NCBI RefSeq assembly: GCF_000219625.1
Contig: NC_018215.1
Coordinates: 1,922,001 to 1,986,000, forward strand
Source: Zymoseptoria tritici IPO323
Lineage: Eukaryota > Ascomycota > Dothideomycetes > Mycosphaerellales > Mycosphaerellaceae
Direction: 5' to 3'
DNA: 64,000 bases
Shown here: positions 10,876 to 21,038 of the stretch, piece by piece
Numbering within the stretch: position 1 is the stretch's first letter
Layout of the letters: each line of letters starts with the position of its first letter
Program-made: the position numbers and the translations under genes
Notes under the pieces: model-generated
Database searches by the model: none
Told to the model about the DNA's origin: nothing
The model's input: the letters and a program-made list of their open reading frames with translations, nothing else

Positions 10876-12833
10876 ATGGACGTAGCTGGGGCCCGGTCAT
10901 CGACTTATATGCCTTCATTGTTCATCGCAAGCTTGCAAGCTGCATGTATCTCGCCTCGGTGTGCATGATCCGGCGCCACCTCCGCGGTCTCGACCAATCG
11001 AACCCTTCGCGAGATAAAGATGCACCTTTGTAGTTGTGCGGAGGGGCACATCAGCACCATATCGCCGAGTAGTTTTCGAAGATGCATGTCCGAGGCGAGA
11101 CGAGCCCTTGTGACACGGTCCGTGGCTGTCCAGCTCCGAACTCAACTAGGATCGGTCGAGTTCATGAAGAAAAACAGGCTTCTGCGAGGTCTTGCTCGAT
11201 CCAAGCATCTTCGAAGAGTGCTCAAAAGTTCCGCTCCGACCATTATATGAGAGTCTCGGTCGTCTGAGAACATGTTGGGAATGGTCTCTAGGCACCGTGA
11301 GACGCAGCTGAGGATGTGAGCGGGTACCGTTTGAACGTTTGACAGGTGTAGGTCGTCTGCACCGCAGCCTTTCGCCTGCTGTCAGTGTTAAGGATCCTTC
11401 GATCCTTCGAAGCTCGGCGTCCTCAGTCCACTGCACGTTCCGACTTCTGCATGTGGTGGATCCCGGGCAAAGGTGTCCGCCATTGTCACCGAAAGCAGCA
11501 GCAGGCGGACTGGGCATGGAAATATGGTCAGGCATAGTGCGGCTGGAACAGCTTACCGACCGCTTGTCGACCAGCGTCCGAAAAGTTCTCTTATCTTCCT
11601 GCAGCAAATCAATCGCCATGGTCAAAGCTACCACGAACGCATGGGCAGCTCCAAGCTATCTCGCTTCCATTGAAGCATGCATGTCAGAGCGCGCATCGCA
11701 TCAACTCGCTGGCCGCCGTGGCCCGAGAAAGTCGCTACACACCCTACCGAACGACTGACCATTCAAGCGACAAAGCAGTCACCCGGTCGGGAGGTTCGGA
11801 AGGTGAGGTCAGCAGTGGCTGATCGACAGCTCACGAGGGTTCCAAAAATACTTTTCGTATAAACCTCGTGCTCCGGGATTCATCCAGGATCTCAGTCCAG
11901 GGAAGAGACAGAGCATGGGGTAGACATAATAACAGTCTCATGAAGTACTGACGTCTTATCGAAACTCATTTGAGATCAATGCGGGACTCCCATCCATCGT
12001 GCTTCTCGAGGTAGATGTGTGTTCCGTCGCGCTACTATCATGTAGAACTCATACCGTTGGTATAGAGTAAACGCATAGGAGCAGAATTCTACAACCACAA
12101 ACGAAACGCAGCGGATTCAAGGGAGAAACAATGCACGAAAGCCAACGGGTCGACCATCCAACAGCCTGAACTCGGCCGGTCAAGTATTCATCTGCGATTG
12201 TCTAGCACGACACAACACCATGGCTGTGCAAACCCGAGTTAGTGCTCTATTTTGAGCGATCTTCAACAGGATCACTACGCCACACTACCTCATACCAACA
12301 TGGGGATCCAGCTCCAGGTTCAATTGCTCGCTGTTCGTGTCGCGAAGCGTGGCCTCTGGAATCCCCATCACATCCTCTTACAGATGCACGATGTCGAGGC
12401 TGAAGGACCCGATCACACGCGATTCCATATCTCCGCCAGTCCAGCCAGCCCATCGACATCTTCCTCAAGGCCAGCGAATACGATCGGTACCTGGCTCGGC
12501 ACTAGCATACCTGGGTCACCCCGGCGTTGAGCATGCAATGGCATGAGCCATACGTTCCCGGCCCTAGCTCTGCGTTGGTACGCGGGTGTCATATAGCACA
12601 AGGCAGGACTTCGCCCGCTCCGCCCAGGCGGACGCAAGTTCTGAGCACACTTTAAACATTGTCTTGCAGTCTTGGCTCATACTATAGTGGATCGCTTTGG
12701 CTATACTTTGGACTTATCTATCGAGATATCCTCTGGAGCATTGCAGGCCAAGGACATTCGCGCAACGCCACGCTGACATCCCGCCAACGCAGTCAGCCGC
12801 ATTGAAGTCGTAGCACCGGCTTTCTCGGGATCG
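10876..12833. other. Divergent intergenic region, about 2 kb
   Basis: Lies between the start of the minus-strand CorA-like gene and the plus-strand UBA gene. Several open frames up to 162 codons occur on both strands and overlap one another (11146-11758), with no recognisable domain or convincing splice pattern. I cannot exclude a short fungal-specific gene here. Confidence 0.4.
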
Positions 12834-15830
12834 ATGGATCCTTCAACGATAATGTCTCCGGTCAGAGAGCCATTTCCACATTTCGACGACAACATCGGCC
12901 CTCGAAGAAACATCTCGGTTTTCAGTCGCAGAGGCACAGCAACACCCAAGCCGATATTTGTGCGGAATGCACGGGAACGCAGTCGAGCCGACATCACTAT
13001 GGCCGGTCGACACAGGAAGCTGATGTCACGCAAGAAGTCATCTAACGAGACAGTTCTCTATGCCGTTCCTCCTGCTGGCGTGCAGAAGTTGGCTTCACTG
13101 GAGGAGCGGATGGCCACGGATCCGAATAACGAAATCGTATCATCAATCAAGAAAACAGCGCCAACCCATAAGGACGAATTTTGCCCTGCGAACAATGCAA
13201 CGGCGATCGACCACCATTCTGTGTGTGGCGGTTCTTCTACACGAATCGGGACATGGGTCGACGGAGTGGTGTGCTGGGAGGAGCAAGTCACAAACGAGGA
13301 CTCAACCATTGCGTCCATGTCGTCAGTTTCCGCGAACCACCAGACCTCACCGTCACTTCACAGCACTCCGGAATCGCAGATCCGAAAAGTCAATAGCCTT
13401 ACCAAGATCTTGAGGCCACGGCCGACACGTCCTGTTGTATTGGCGCCGCCATCAGTACAAGTTGAGACATCTCCTGACACGCCTACACAATGCGTCGCAG
13501 CAGATGACAGGTCATATAGTCTAGGCCAGCACCTTTCGAGCCGAGGACCAAGCATTTCGTCCAAGCGTTCACTTTCTCCCGTGTCGGAGATCTCACATGT
13601 CGAAGGAAGTTCGGCGTGCAGTAGCCGGAGCTCAGCGACCAGCGTTGAGACTGCTCTGGTTGTAGGGAGACTTTGTAGCTCACGCGAAGTCTCACCGGCT
13701 TCTATGCTAGACCTTTGCAGCAATGATGCGAGTGCACAAGAATGCGACGATCGCTGGTCTGCCCACCGAGGACAACAATTCGATGGCCAAGATTCAATAC
13801 AACATCAGGACGACCCGCAGCGGATGCAGCCGATGCGTTCATCTTTCCTGCTGGATCCGTCTCCCACCAGTCCAACTTGGAGTCAGGCCGAAGACGCTCT
13901 CAACCACGAACTCGACTATTCGCCAGTGGACCGTCTAAGCAGGATACTCGAGCAAGGCATCGGACCCAACGATTGGCCGCAAATTTCATCTGGCACGCTG
14001 CATCGAACAAGCAGCGTTCGCAAGGTCATGCAGCCTCCAAGTGTCGCGCCGCCTGTCCCCAAACGATCTCGCAAGCGCGAATGGTGCGCATCCGCGGTGT
14101 TCTCCGGCAATGCACCCAGTCGTCGACGCTCGGAAGCGGAGCTCAGAGAGTCTACAAACGTACAGTTTGCCGGTGGTCTGCGAAAAGCCGCCAGCATATC
14201 GATTACCAAAATGTACGCTGCATCTCGATCGAACTCGATGCGGCCCTCCCTGCCCAAAAAGTCCTCAAAACGACCGCTGTCGAAAGTCATGGTCGACGAA
14301 ATTGACTCCATCGAAAGCGCCGGCCAGTCAATACCCGGATATCATTATGCGATCTACCAAGAAGCAGAGACGACCGAAGATGTTCTTCTACATATCTTGA
14401 GCTCGCTCGAATCTCCCAAGGATCTGATGAACACGGCATTGATGAACAAAGGCATGTATCGAATCTACAAGGAGAATGAAATGTATCTTCTCCACAGGGT
14501 CACCTACAACGGCTCTCCGGCATTGTGGGAATTTGGAGAGTGGCGTCCGCCAACTGGAACGACAAGGTCGAACCTATCCTCAGCAGTGGACACGCCTCTG
14601 GGATACATGCGCTGCTATCGAAGGGACCAGGCGGTCGTTGAACGACTGCAGCAACTGATCCTCGCACAATGCCAGACATTCATCCGACGAGAGACAGCAC
14701 TTGCACTGGCCGACGTCAACCATTCACAGGCCCAACGATTCAACGATGCTTTCTGGCGAGTCTGGACTTTCTGCAAAATCTTCGGCTGTGGGAAAGGTCG
14801 CGAGGAGGACATCGCCGGCCAGATCGACTGGCTCAGAGGCGGCGTGATCGCAAATGAGGACTATGTTTCCGCCACAGTGGACACCAACTTCGACGTCTAC
14901 TCTGCAAGCGTCCTGCTGAACCCACCAGAATGTTTCGCACGCGGGAATGAGGGAGGACTTTCCGCCGCTCAGCTCTTCGACATGACCGAAATCTGGACGT
15001 GTATGACAGTTCTGCTGCAAAAGTACCACGGCCAACTTGAACTCGCAAGACAACACGGAGTCTTCGACGACTGCAACGTGCGACCCGGCGACTTTACACG
15101 AGAAGACCACTTTCTCGAAGAATGGACCCTGCACCTCCTCACTCTCGGCTCCGACGTCGTCCTCGAAATGGCCGAACTCGCCTCAATCAACGAAGCCCTC
15201 GGCTTCGCCACCGCAGAACAAAACGGCTGGACCCAATGGTCGCCTCAAGCTAGTCGCCGGAATTTCCTCAAAGAACCCGTCTCGCGCTGCTACGAAGACC
15301 AAGTTGCCAAAATGCAACAAGTGCTCAGCGATCCGCGTGAACAGGCGAAGAAAGACCTCCATCGTCGACGGGTGAGCTCTCTCGCGGCGGAGATCAGATT
15401 GAGGAGACAGAGCAGCGACTATCGACGTCTTCCTCTTATAGACATGGAACATGAGCGTCCGATGAGTATGAGCTCAAGGCAGAACAGCGTGAGGAGCGTG
15501 AGGTCTGGGTGGACAGATATCTCTCCTATCTCGCCTACACCGCGCGACACCGGCTCCGGGCTATTGAGTGCGGTATCGCCCATCGCACAGCAGTGGTCGG
15601 CGCCGCGGAATATGGCACCTATCATCGAAGAGCGTGTGCACGCGGATAGTCGGCTGGCGGGTCGCAATTATGGACGTGGATTTGCGGATGATACGGGTCT
15701 ACGCGCGGTGCGGCAGCTTGTCTCGATGGGATTTCCCGAACAGAAGGCGAAGGAGGCTTTGAGGACGACGGACATGGGTGATGGGTTGAGGGTTGATAGA
15801 GCTGTGGAGTTGTTGTTGAGAGAGCAGTAG
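12834..15830 (+). CDS. Large UBA-domain protein with F-box-like segment
   Basis: Intronless 998-residue protein. The last 45 residues form a UBA (ubiquitin-associated) domain: RQLVSMGFPEQKAKEALR, with the MGF loop, followed by DRAVELLL. Around residues 510-550 a segment with pattern TTEDVLLHILSSLESPKDL, then MNTALMNKGMYRIY resembles an F-box and its first helices. The region from about 550 to 780 is probably folded (many Trp and Cys; FWRVWTFCKIFGC). The first 500 residues are Ser/Pro/Arg-rich and probably disordered. If both domains are real the protein could bind ubiquitin and Skp1, but I do not recognise a characterised orthologue; function unknown. Confidence 0.75.
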   Translation: MDPSTIMSPVREPFPHFDDNIGPRRNISVFSRRGTATPKPIFVRNARERSRADITMAGRHRKLMSRKKSSNETVLYAVPPAGVQKLASLEERMATDPNNEIVSSIKKTAPTHKDEFCPANNATAIDHHSVCGGSSTRIGTWVDGVVCWEEQVTNEDSTIASMSSVSANHQTSPSLHSTPESQIRKVNSLTKILRPRPTRPVVLAPPSVQVETSPDTPTQCVAADDRSYSLGQHLSSRGPSISSKRSLSPVSEISHVEGSSACSSRSSATSVETALVVGRLCSSREVSPASMLDLCSNDASAQECDDRWSAHRGQQFDGQDSIQHQDDPQRMQPMRSSFLLDPSPTSPTWSQAEDALNHELDYSPVDRLSRILEQGIGPNDWPQISSGTLHRTSSVRKVMQPPSVAPPVPKRSRKREWCASAVFSGNAPSRRRSEAELRESTNVQFAGGLRKAASISITKMYAASRSNSMRPSLPKKSSKRPLSKVMVDEIDSIESAGQSIPGYHYAIYQEAETTEDVLLHILSSLESPKDLMNTALMNKGMYRIYKENEMYLLHRVTYNGSPALWEFGEWRPPTGTTRSNLSSAVDTPLGYMRCYRRDQAVVERLQQLILAQCQTFIRRETALALADVNHSQAQRFNDAFWRVWTFCKIFGCGKGREEDIAGQIDWLRGGVIANEDYVSATVDTNFDVYSASVLLNPPECFARGNEGGLSAAQLFDMTEIWTCMTVLLQKYHGQLELARQHGVFDDCNVRPGDFTREDHFLEEWTLHLLTLGSDVVLEMAELASINEALGFATAEQNGWTQWSPQASRRNFLKEPVSRCYEDQVAKMQQVLSDPREQAKKDLHRRRVSSLAAEIRLRRQSSDYRRLPLIDMEHERPMSMSSRQNSVRSVRSGWTDISPISPTPRDTGSGLLSAVSPIAQQWSAPRNMAPIIEERVHADSRLAGRNYGRGFADDTGLRAVRQLVSMGFPEQKAKEALRTTDMGDGLRVDRAVELLLREQ

Positions 15831-16247
15831 CAATGCCGCTCGTTGAAGAGCATGAATGCAATGATTTCATAGTCAGCGCAACAGCAAACTCATATGATAA
15901 GGTAACTATAGAAATTGGAAGCAAGAATTTCATCTCATAATCTCATTCCCTTTTCATACCAATTGCGCTGTCGCAGTGTACAAACATCTACACCGTCTAT
16001 TGCGGAGTCAGTACACCGCTGCACGTCGAAAATCTTCATAACCAGTATGCACCATAGCCAAAGGAGCGTCTTGAGTATTCGGATCAACCGTAAGCCAAAG
16101 CGGCCGTCGCAAAGCACCAATCTCATCGCTGCGCGATCCCAAAGCAAGAGGGTATATAGGATCTGATAGACGCAAGCCAGTCCGATCTGAGAACCTCCAA
16201 CCATTGACAAAATTTTCCCAAAACTGACCATTGACCCATTGATCGCG
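15831..16247. other. Convergent intergenic region
   Basis: 417 bp between the stop codons of the UBA gene (plus) and the SYLF-SH3 gene (minus). It should hold both 3' untranslated regions. AT-richer than the flanking genes; no further feature seen. Confidence 0.5.
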
Positions 16248-17671
16248 TCAGACCACCTCGACGTAATTGCTGGGAAAGATGCCTTCGCGGCCACCTATCC
16301 TGCCCGTCCACCAGTCCGCTTCGTTCTCCGTTCGCTTCACAATCGTGATGATGTCGCCCTTTTTAAATCCCAAATCTCCGGGCTGGTCTGCGTCGAATGT
16401 GAATTTCGCGATCGCTTGTCCTGGCCCGGCTGATGCTTTCCTGCCGAAGTTGGGTTTCTCGCTGCTGAAAGCCGGTTTTGGCGCTGAAGGTCGACCAGGT
16501 GCTGGTCCTTTGCGATCACTGTAGACATAGTCGGATTGATCGCCGGTGACATTTGACTGCGCTCGAGTCCTGCCTTGCAGACTGTCGAATGTCTCGCTCG
16601 GGTTGGCTCGTCCGTAGGTATCGCTGTTGCCCCAAGTCGAAGCTCTCGAGATCTTATCCCGAGACGCCCATTCATCGTTGCTGCCCATGCCGGTGTTGTC
16701 CCGCCTCACGCCCTCGCCGTATGCGGAGCCGGTCTTACCCTGCCACACTACATCCTCGTGCGAATCGTCGTAGACTGGGACGTCGTTGTACATGGCATCG
16801 TCGCCTGCCCGGCTCACACCCGCGAAGACGCGTGAGTTCAGCACTCTTGTCAAAGGTTCGGCTTGTGGTGGTACCGGCACGTTGCCTCCCAGCAGCTCCC
16901 TCGCCGTCAATTTCCTGCCGTACATCTTCTCGTTGGCGTCTCTACGCTCGATCAGGACGCTTCCCTCCAGACTGACACCTGCGAAGAGACCCTTGGTCTT
17001 GCTGTATGCGAATATACCAGACACGCCCTTCAAGCTCGCCGCGCCCGCTGCTTCGGCGTTTCGTCCCACGGGTCCCGCAGCAATACTGACGTTGCCTCCG
17101 AGGGTGAGCGAACCCACTTGGGAGAAAGTCCGCACAGCGCTCGCATCGTTCAGGATGAAGACGAAGTCGGTAACTTCGAAGCCGATTTGTCCACCGAAGC
17201 CTCCTCCTACTGTTCCAATGGCTGAGGGAGCCGACCAACTTCCATCTGCCAGTCGTGCAACGACCACACCACTTCCGAATCGTGCGGAGCCGAGGAAACC
17301 GGCTTTGAAGACGGTAATGATCGCGAGACCTTTGGCGTTTGAAAGTACTGAGGGCGGGATGATTTTATCACTGAAGAGCGCAACGTCAGCTGAAGCTCAT
17401 ATATAGGTAGATAAATGCAGACTTAGACCTGCAGACGAAGCTAGAGGAGAACTCTCGAGTTTCGCTGCAGGCCGTCTGTCCAAGAGTCTTACGGTCCAAA
17501 TGCTTGTCGAGGATCAATGAAGGACGCCAAAATCTTGCCGCCTGGGAGGAAGTGTCAGTGTTAATTCTATAATAAACTCCGGGCGAATGAAGCATATGAA
17601 GGTGTGTCTGCCTTACACTTCTTGCATTCGCTTCGCATGGACGAAGGCAGAGGATTGTTGATGAACCCCAT
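16248..17671 (-). CDS. ysc84: SYLF-SH3 protein of the Ysc84/Lsb3 family
   Basis: Actin patch protein: the SYLF domain binds lipids and actin, and the SH3 domain binds Las17/WASP at endocytic sites. Exons by hand: complement(16248..17370, 17493..17541, 17617..17671), 408 residues; introns GTAAGG...CAG and GTAAGA...CAG. The spliced start reads MGFINNPLPSSM, SECKKCGKILASFIDPRQ, GPDKIIPPSVLSNAKGLAI, which is the canonical N-terminus of the family. SYLF covers about residues 1-220 (GGGFGGQIGFEVTDFVFILN, GNVSIAAGPVGR). A Ser/Gly-rich linker follows, and the SH3 domain fills the last 60 residues (ALYDF-like KFTFDADQPGDLGFKKGD, then WWTGRIGGREGIFPSNYVE). Intact. Confidence 0.95.
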
Positions 17672-17958
17672 CTTAGACGATTGTTGTGCTGAACAAACAA
17701 CTTCGATCTCAGGTAATATTGTTATATTCAAGAAGTGAAGCAGTGAAGTCGTCGTCGAGAGTTGGAGGCTGAGTCCCGCACATGACGTTCCGCGCTCGGC
17801 ACGTTGCGAGTACCTTGCGGACCCAGTTCCGGCCAGACGATCAAGGGACCGACGTCAACGCTCATACAACTCTCAAGGCGACAGACAACACAAAGATTCG
17901 CTCACAATCTTGCCAACGACCCTTCACGCAAGCAGCCAAACCACACAAGACCGCCATC

Positions 17959-18314
17959 ATGTCCGAAGCCTACGAGCGCGAACGGTATCCTTCCCCTCCT
18001 CCTCTCCTCCCATTAACCCATTCACTAACCCTCTTCTTCCCTCAAGACAAAACAACGACTCCCTCTCCGCCCTCTCCTCCAAAGTCACCGCCCTGCGAAA
18101 CGTCACGATCGATATCTACGACAATGCGCGGGACCAACACGTCATCGACTCCACCTCCGACACCTTCAGCAACATGACCACTTCTCTGAAAGGATCCGCG
18201 AGACGGCTAGGGACCATGGCGGGTCAGGGGAACAAAGTCGCCGTGTTGAAGTTGGCGGGGATTCTGGTGGGGGTGTGTTTGGTCGTATATTGGTTGTTGC
18301 GGTGGATTTTTTGA
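17959..18314 (+). CDS. sft1: Golgi Qc-SNARE Sft1
   Basis: Small tail-anchored SNARE for retrograde traffic within the Golgi. Exons 17959..17984 and 18047..18314 with a 62-bp intron (GTATCC...CTCAAG) give 97 residues, the size of yeast Sft1. After a nine-residue start (MSEAYERER) comes one SNARE helix (LSALSSKVTALRNVTIDIY...QHVIDSTSDTFSNM) with the central Gln in ARDQHVID, then a C-terminal anchor (LKLAGILVGVCLVVYWLL). Bet1 is a close relative, but length and the LSSKVTALR pattern fit Sft1 better. Its start codon is 287 bp from that of the divergent ysc84 gene. Confidence 0.88.
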
Positions 18315-18916
18315 AGGAGGATGGTGGGAAAGAGGGATGCGACTGTGAAGGCGATGGGCTATGACAGTGACGGACCGTGTCATGACCTCTGGTATATCTT
18401 TGCCCGCACAATTTGGGCCGGAACGGAGCTGTCAGACCGGAGCGTCTGGAGGAGACGACGGGAAGAGGACTCGACTGTTCAGGCCATTCACTACGGCTAC
18501 AGCGACGGATACTCCAACAATCTCCGGCCCATCTCTGCGCGGCCACAATTCGAATCCGGGCGGTCTAGCTTCGTAGAATAGGCAAAGCGGGACGGAGGAG
18601 AACCGACGCATTCAGATATGTGCGTAGATTCCGGAGATATTTGAGGACTGCATGTGGGATGGGATGGGATGCGTTGTGATTTGTTTCTAGCATGGCGTTC
18701 AGGAGTTTGATTCGCGCGCATCAAGGGAATATTTACAGAACCGCACGGGACACCGACATCGTCGCATATTACCATCACGGAGAATCACTCAAGAAAGTGA
18801 AGACACAGCTCGAATCTGGTTAGGCTGTGTATATCTCTCATTCATTCTTCACCTCATCTACGCTATGCAAAATGCCATCTAGCCGCCGATTTTACCTCAC
18901 CAAGTATTCATTCCCA
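18315..18916. other. Convergent intergenic region
   Basis: 602 bp between the stops of sft1 (plus) and the ArfGAP gene (minus). It holds the two 3' ends. Overlapping short frames here are not supported by any domain. Confidence 0.5.
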
Positions 18917-20698
18917 TCAGCCCCAAACATTCCCAAACAAATCATCCGACCCTCCACCCATGCCGCCACCACCTGACTTCGGAGGAGGATTCGTAGCAAC
19001 AGGGCTAGCATGACTCCACCCTCCAAATTCCTCATCCTGCTGCACACTAAACCCACTCGCGCCGGGTGTCGTCGCGGTTGTAACTTTCGCAGGCGCAGGC
19101 TCGGGATCGCCCCAGCCAGAGTCGAAAGCACTGGTCATAGCGGGTGGGGCGGGGTTGGATTTGAAGGTCGAGGTTGAGTGAGTGGACATTGGAGGTGAGG
19201 TGGCCTTCGCGGGAGCAGCAGCGGGAGGGTCGGGAGTAGCCCACGCGTCGCTGGAACCCCATGCGTCCATGCTGTTCATGGCGGAGAAGTTGGAGGCCGC
19301 GACGGGCGTGGGTTTCGATGCGGCGGCTGGGGTGGGCGTTGGTTGCGAGAGGTTGAAGGCGCTGCTGGAATAGGTTGACGCTGGTGGTGACTTTGCGGCG
19401 GAGAAGCCGGCTGATGTGATGGGGGCGGGTTTTGGAGGTGGTGCGGGAGCGGACATGTCGAATAGGTCGCCCATGGAGCTCGTTGCTGCTGCGGGGCTTT
19501 TTGTGGACATGACGGGCGACGCGGAGGAGAAGTCGCCGAAGTCGTTGCCGAAGTCATTGCTGAAGCTGTTGCTCGATTGAGGAGGAGGATTCGATTTGGG
19601 AGGAGGAGCGGGCTTCGCATCGAAGAAGCTGCCTCCGCTGAGAGCCGACTTCTGTATTGAAGGCTGTTTCGAATGGCCAGATGGTGCGGAGAAGTTCGCG
19701 AAGGGCGTTGACTTCTGCTGCTGCTGCGGTGCAGGAGACGAGAACGACAACGAGCCAAAAGCGTCATCCATTCCACTCAGCGCCGAAGCATTTGACTGCG
19801 ACCCAGCAGGAGAAGCAGGCGATTGCATGCCTCCAAATGCGTTCGCGGCAGGTTGCGGTGCTGGCGCGGCCGGCTTCGAGGCATATAGTGACAGAATCGA
19901 TTGCTTCAAATCAGACCGTCCAATTCCAGGCGTACCAGGACCAGTGCTAGACGGCCTCGCAGGCGCTGCCGACGCTCCACCGAAGAAGTCCAATCCCAAC
20001 AGACTCTCCCCCGGCTTCGACTGCTTTGCTGCCACCGCCTGCTGAGGAAGAGCTCTCGGTTGCCCAGGTCGACTCATCGCCGGCTCCGTCGTACTCGGTC
20101 TCGCAGGTTGCGCAGCAGCAGCAGCCGGCTCATTCATATCCCCAAACAAATCCACCTCCTGCTGTCTCGCCCTCGGCGGTCCCGCAATCCCACCTCCACT
20201 CCTCACCCCACCACTCGCCTCCCTCTGCTTCACCTTCTCCTGCACGACATTCAACGGCAACTCATCATCCTCCCCCGCTCCATCATCCAACGTACTCGGA
20301 TCCGGCATCGGCCCATCCATAACCCACCTCCGACTATCATACTTCGTCCTAATAAAATTCTCAATCTTCGCCTCATTCGGCACATGTCCCTCCGCCAGTT
20401 TATGTTCCCAATACTTATTCACCCGCTTATTGCCCCACTTGAGCATACTCGCCATCTGTTCGTCGGTCCACGTGTCGAGGTCCACGGACTTGACTTTCGA
20501 CACGTGCGTGCCCATGCCCCGGTGAATGCCGGAGCATCGAATGCAGATGAAGACGCCGATGTTCCAGGACGCCCAGCGGGGGTGTTTGTTGCGTTTGCAG
20601 TCGCCGCAGGATTTGTTGGATTCGAGTTTGACGAGTTGTTTGAGCGTGGCGCGGTTTTGTTCGCTGCGGTCGGCGCCTGCTGGCGGTCGGCGGGACAT
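18917..20698 (-). CDS. ArfGAP protein (Age2/SMAP type)
   Basis: GTPase-activating protein for Arf GTPases in vesicle traffic. I start at the ATG at 20698 (MSRRPPAGADRSEQN), giving 593 residues; an in-frame ATG 26 codons upstream would add a low-complexity head not expected for the family. The ArfGAP domain fills residues 10-130: zinc finger CGDC-(17 residues)-CIRC, then CSGIHRGMGTHVSKVKSVDLD with the catalytic Arg in IHRG, and NKYWEHKL. The rest is a Pro/Ala/Ser-rich tail with repeated FG and DLFG-type peptides (DLFGDM, LDFFGG, DDLFGNVWG), common in clathrin and Arf adaptors. Yeast Age2 is shorter (298 residues); long tails are usual in filamentous fungi. Confidence 0.9.
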   Translation of the reverse strand: MSRRPPAGADRSEQNRATLKQLVKLESNKSCGDCKRNKHPRWASWNIGVFICIRCSGIHRGMGTHVSKVKSVDLDTWTDEQMASMLKWGNKRVNKYWEHKLAEGHVPNEAKIENFIRTKYDSRRWVMDGPMPDPSTLDDGAGEDDELPLNVVQEKVKQREASGGVRSGGGIAGPPRARQQEVDLFGDMNEPAAAAAQPARPSTTEPAMSRPGQPRALPQQAVAAKQSKPGESLLGLDFFGGASAAPARPSSTGPGTPGIGRSDLKQSILSLYASKPAAPAPQPAANAFGGMQSPASPAGSQSNASALSGMDDAFGSLSFSSPAPQQQQKSTPFANFSAPSGHSKQPSIQKSALSGGSFFDAKPAPPPKSNPPPQSSNSFSNDFGNDFGDFSSASPVMSTKSPAAATSSMGDLFDMSAPAPPPKPAPITSAGFSAAKSPPASTYSSSAFNLSQPTPTPAAASKPTPVAASNFSAMNSMDAWGSSDAWATPDPPAAAPAKATSPPMSTHSTSTFKSNPAPPAMTSAFDSGWGDPEPAPAKVTTATTPGASGFSVQQDEEFGGWSHASPVATNPPPKSGGGGMGGGSDDLFGNVWG

Positions 20699-21038
20699 CT
20701 TGGGTGGTTTGGGCTCGCGGGCGGCGAGGTGGGTGGGAAGGGAGGGACTGAAGGCGATGTGTATTTCAGAGGTCACAAGTGTCGTGGCCTAGATGTTTGT
20801 CGTGTTCCGAGTGCTGCCTGACGTGACGGTTGATGTCCAATCTTGAGATCAATAATGAATTGGGCCCCGTTTCCAGACCCGCTGCCCGCCTTGAGCCAAG
20901 GCTAAATCGGCACTTGCGCCGGTGATCGATCTTCCCCTGTGAACATCACTCTTTGACACAATCACAACTTCTACAGACGTTCTGCACAAGATCACCATCC
21001 ACATAGTTCCTCACTCCATCCCATTGGCTCATCTACAC
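20699..21038. other. Intergenic, ArfGAP upstream region
   Basis: 340 bp between two minus-strand genes, holding the ArfGAP promoter and the hbs1 3' end. No other feature seen. Confidence 0.45.

Noticed and set aside
11146..11758. Overlapping frames on both strands in the 2-kb intergenic region
   Set aside because: No recognisable domain, and neither strand gives a convincing splice pattern; left as not supported.
19901..20821. 306-codon plus-strand open frame opposite the ArfGAP gene
   Set aside because: Mirror of a GC-rich coding sequence; Arg/Leu/Pro-rich with no domain, while the minus strand encodes a clear ArfGAP.
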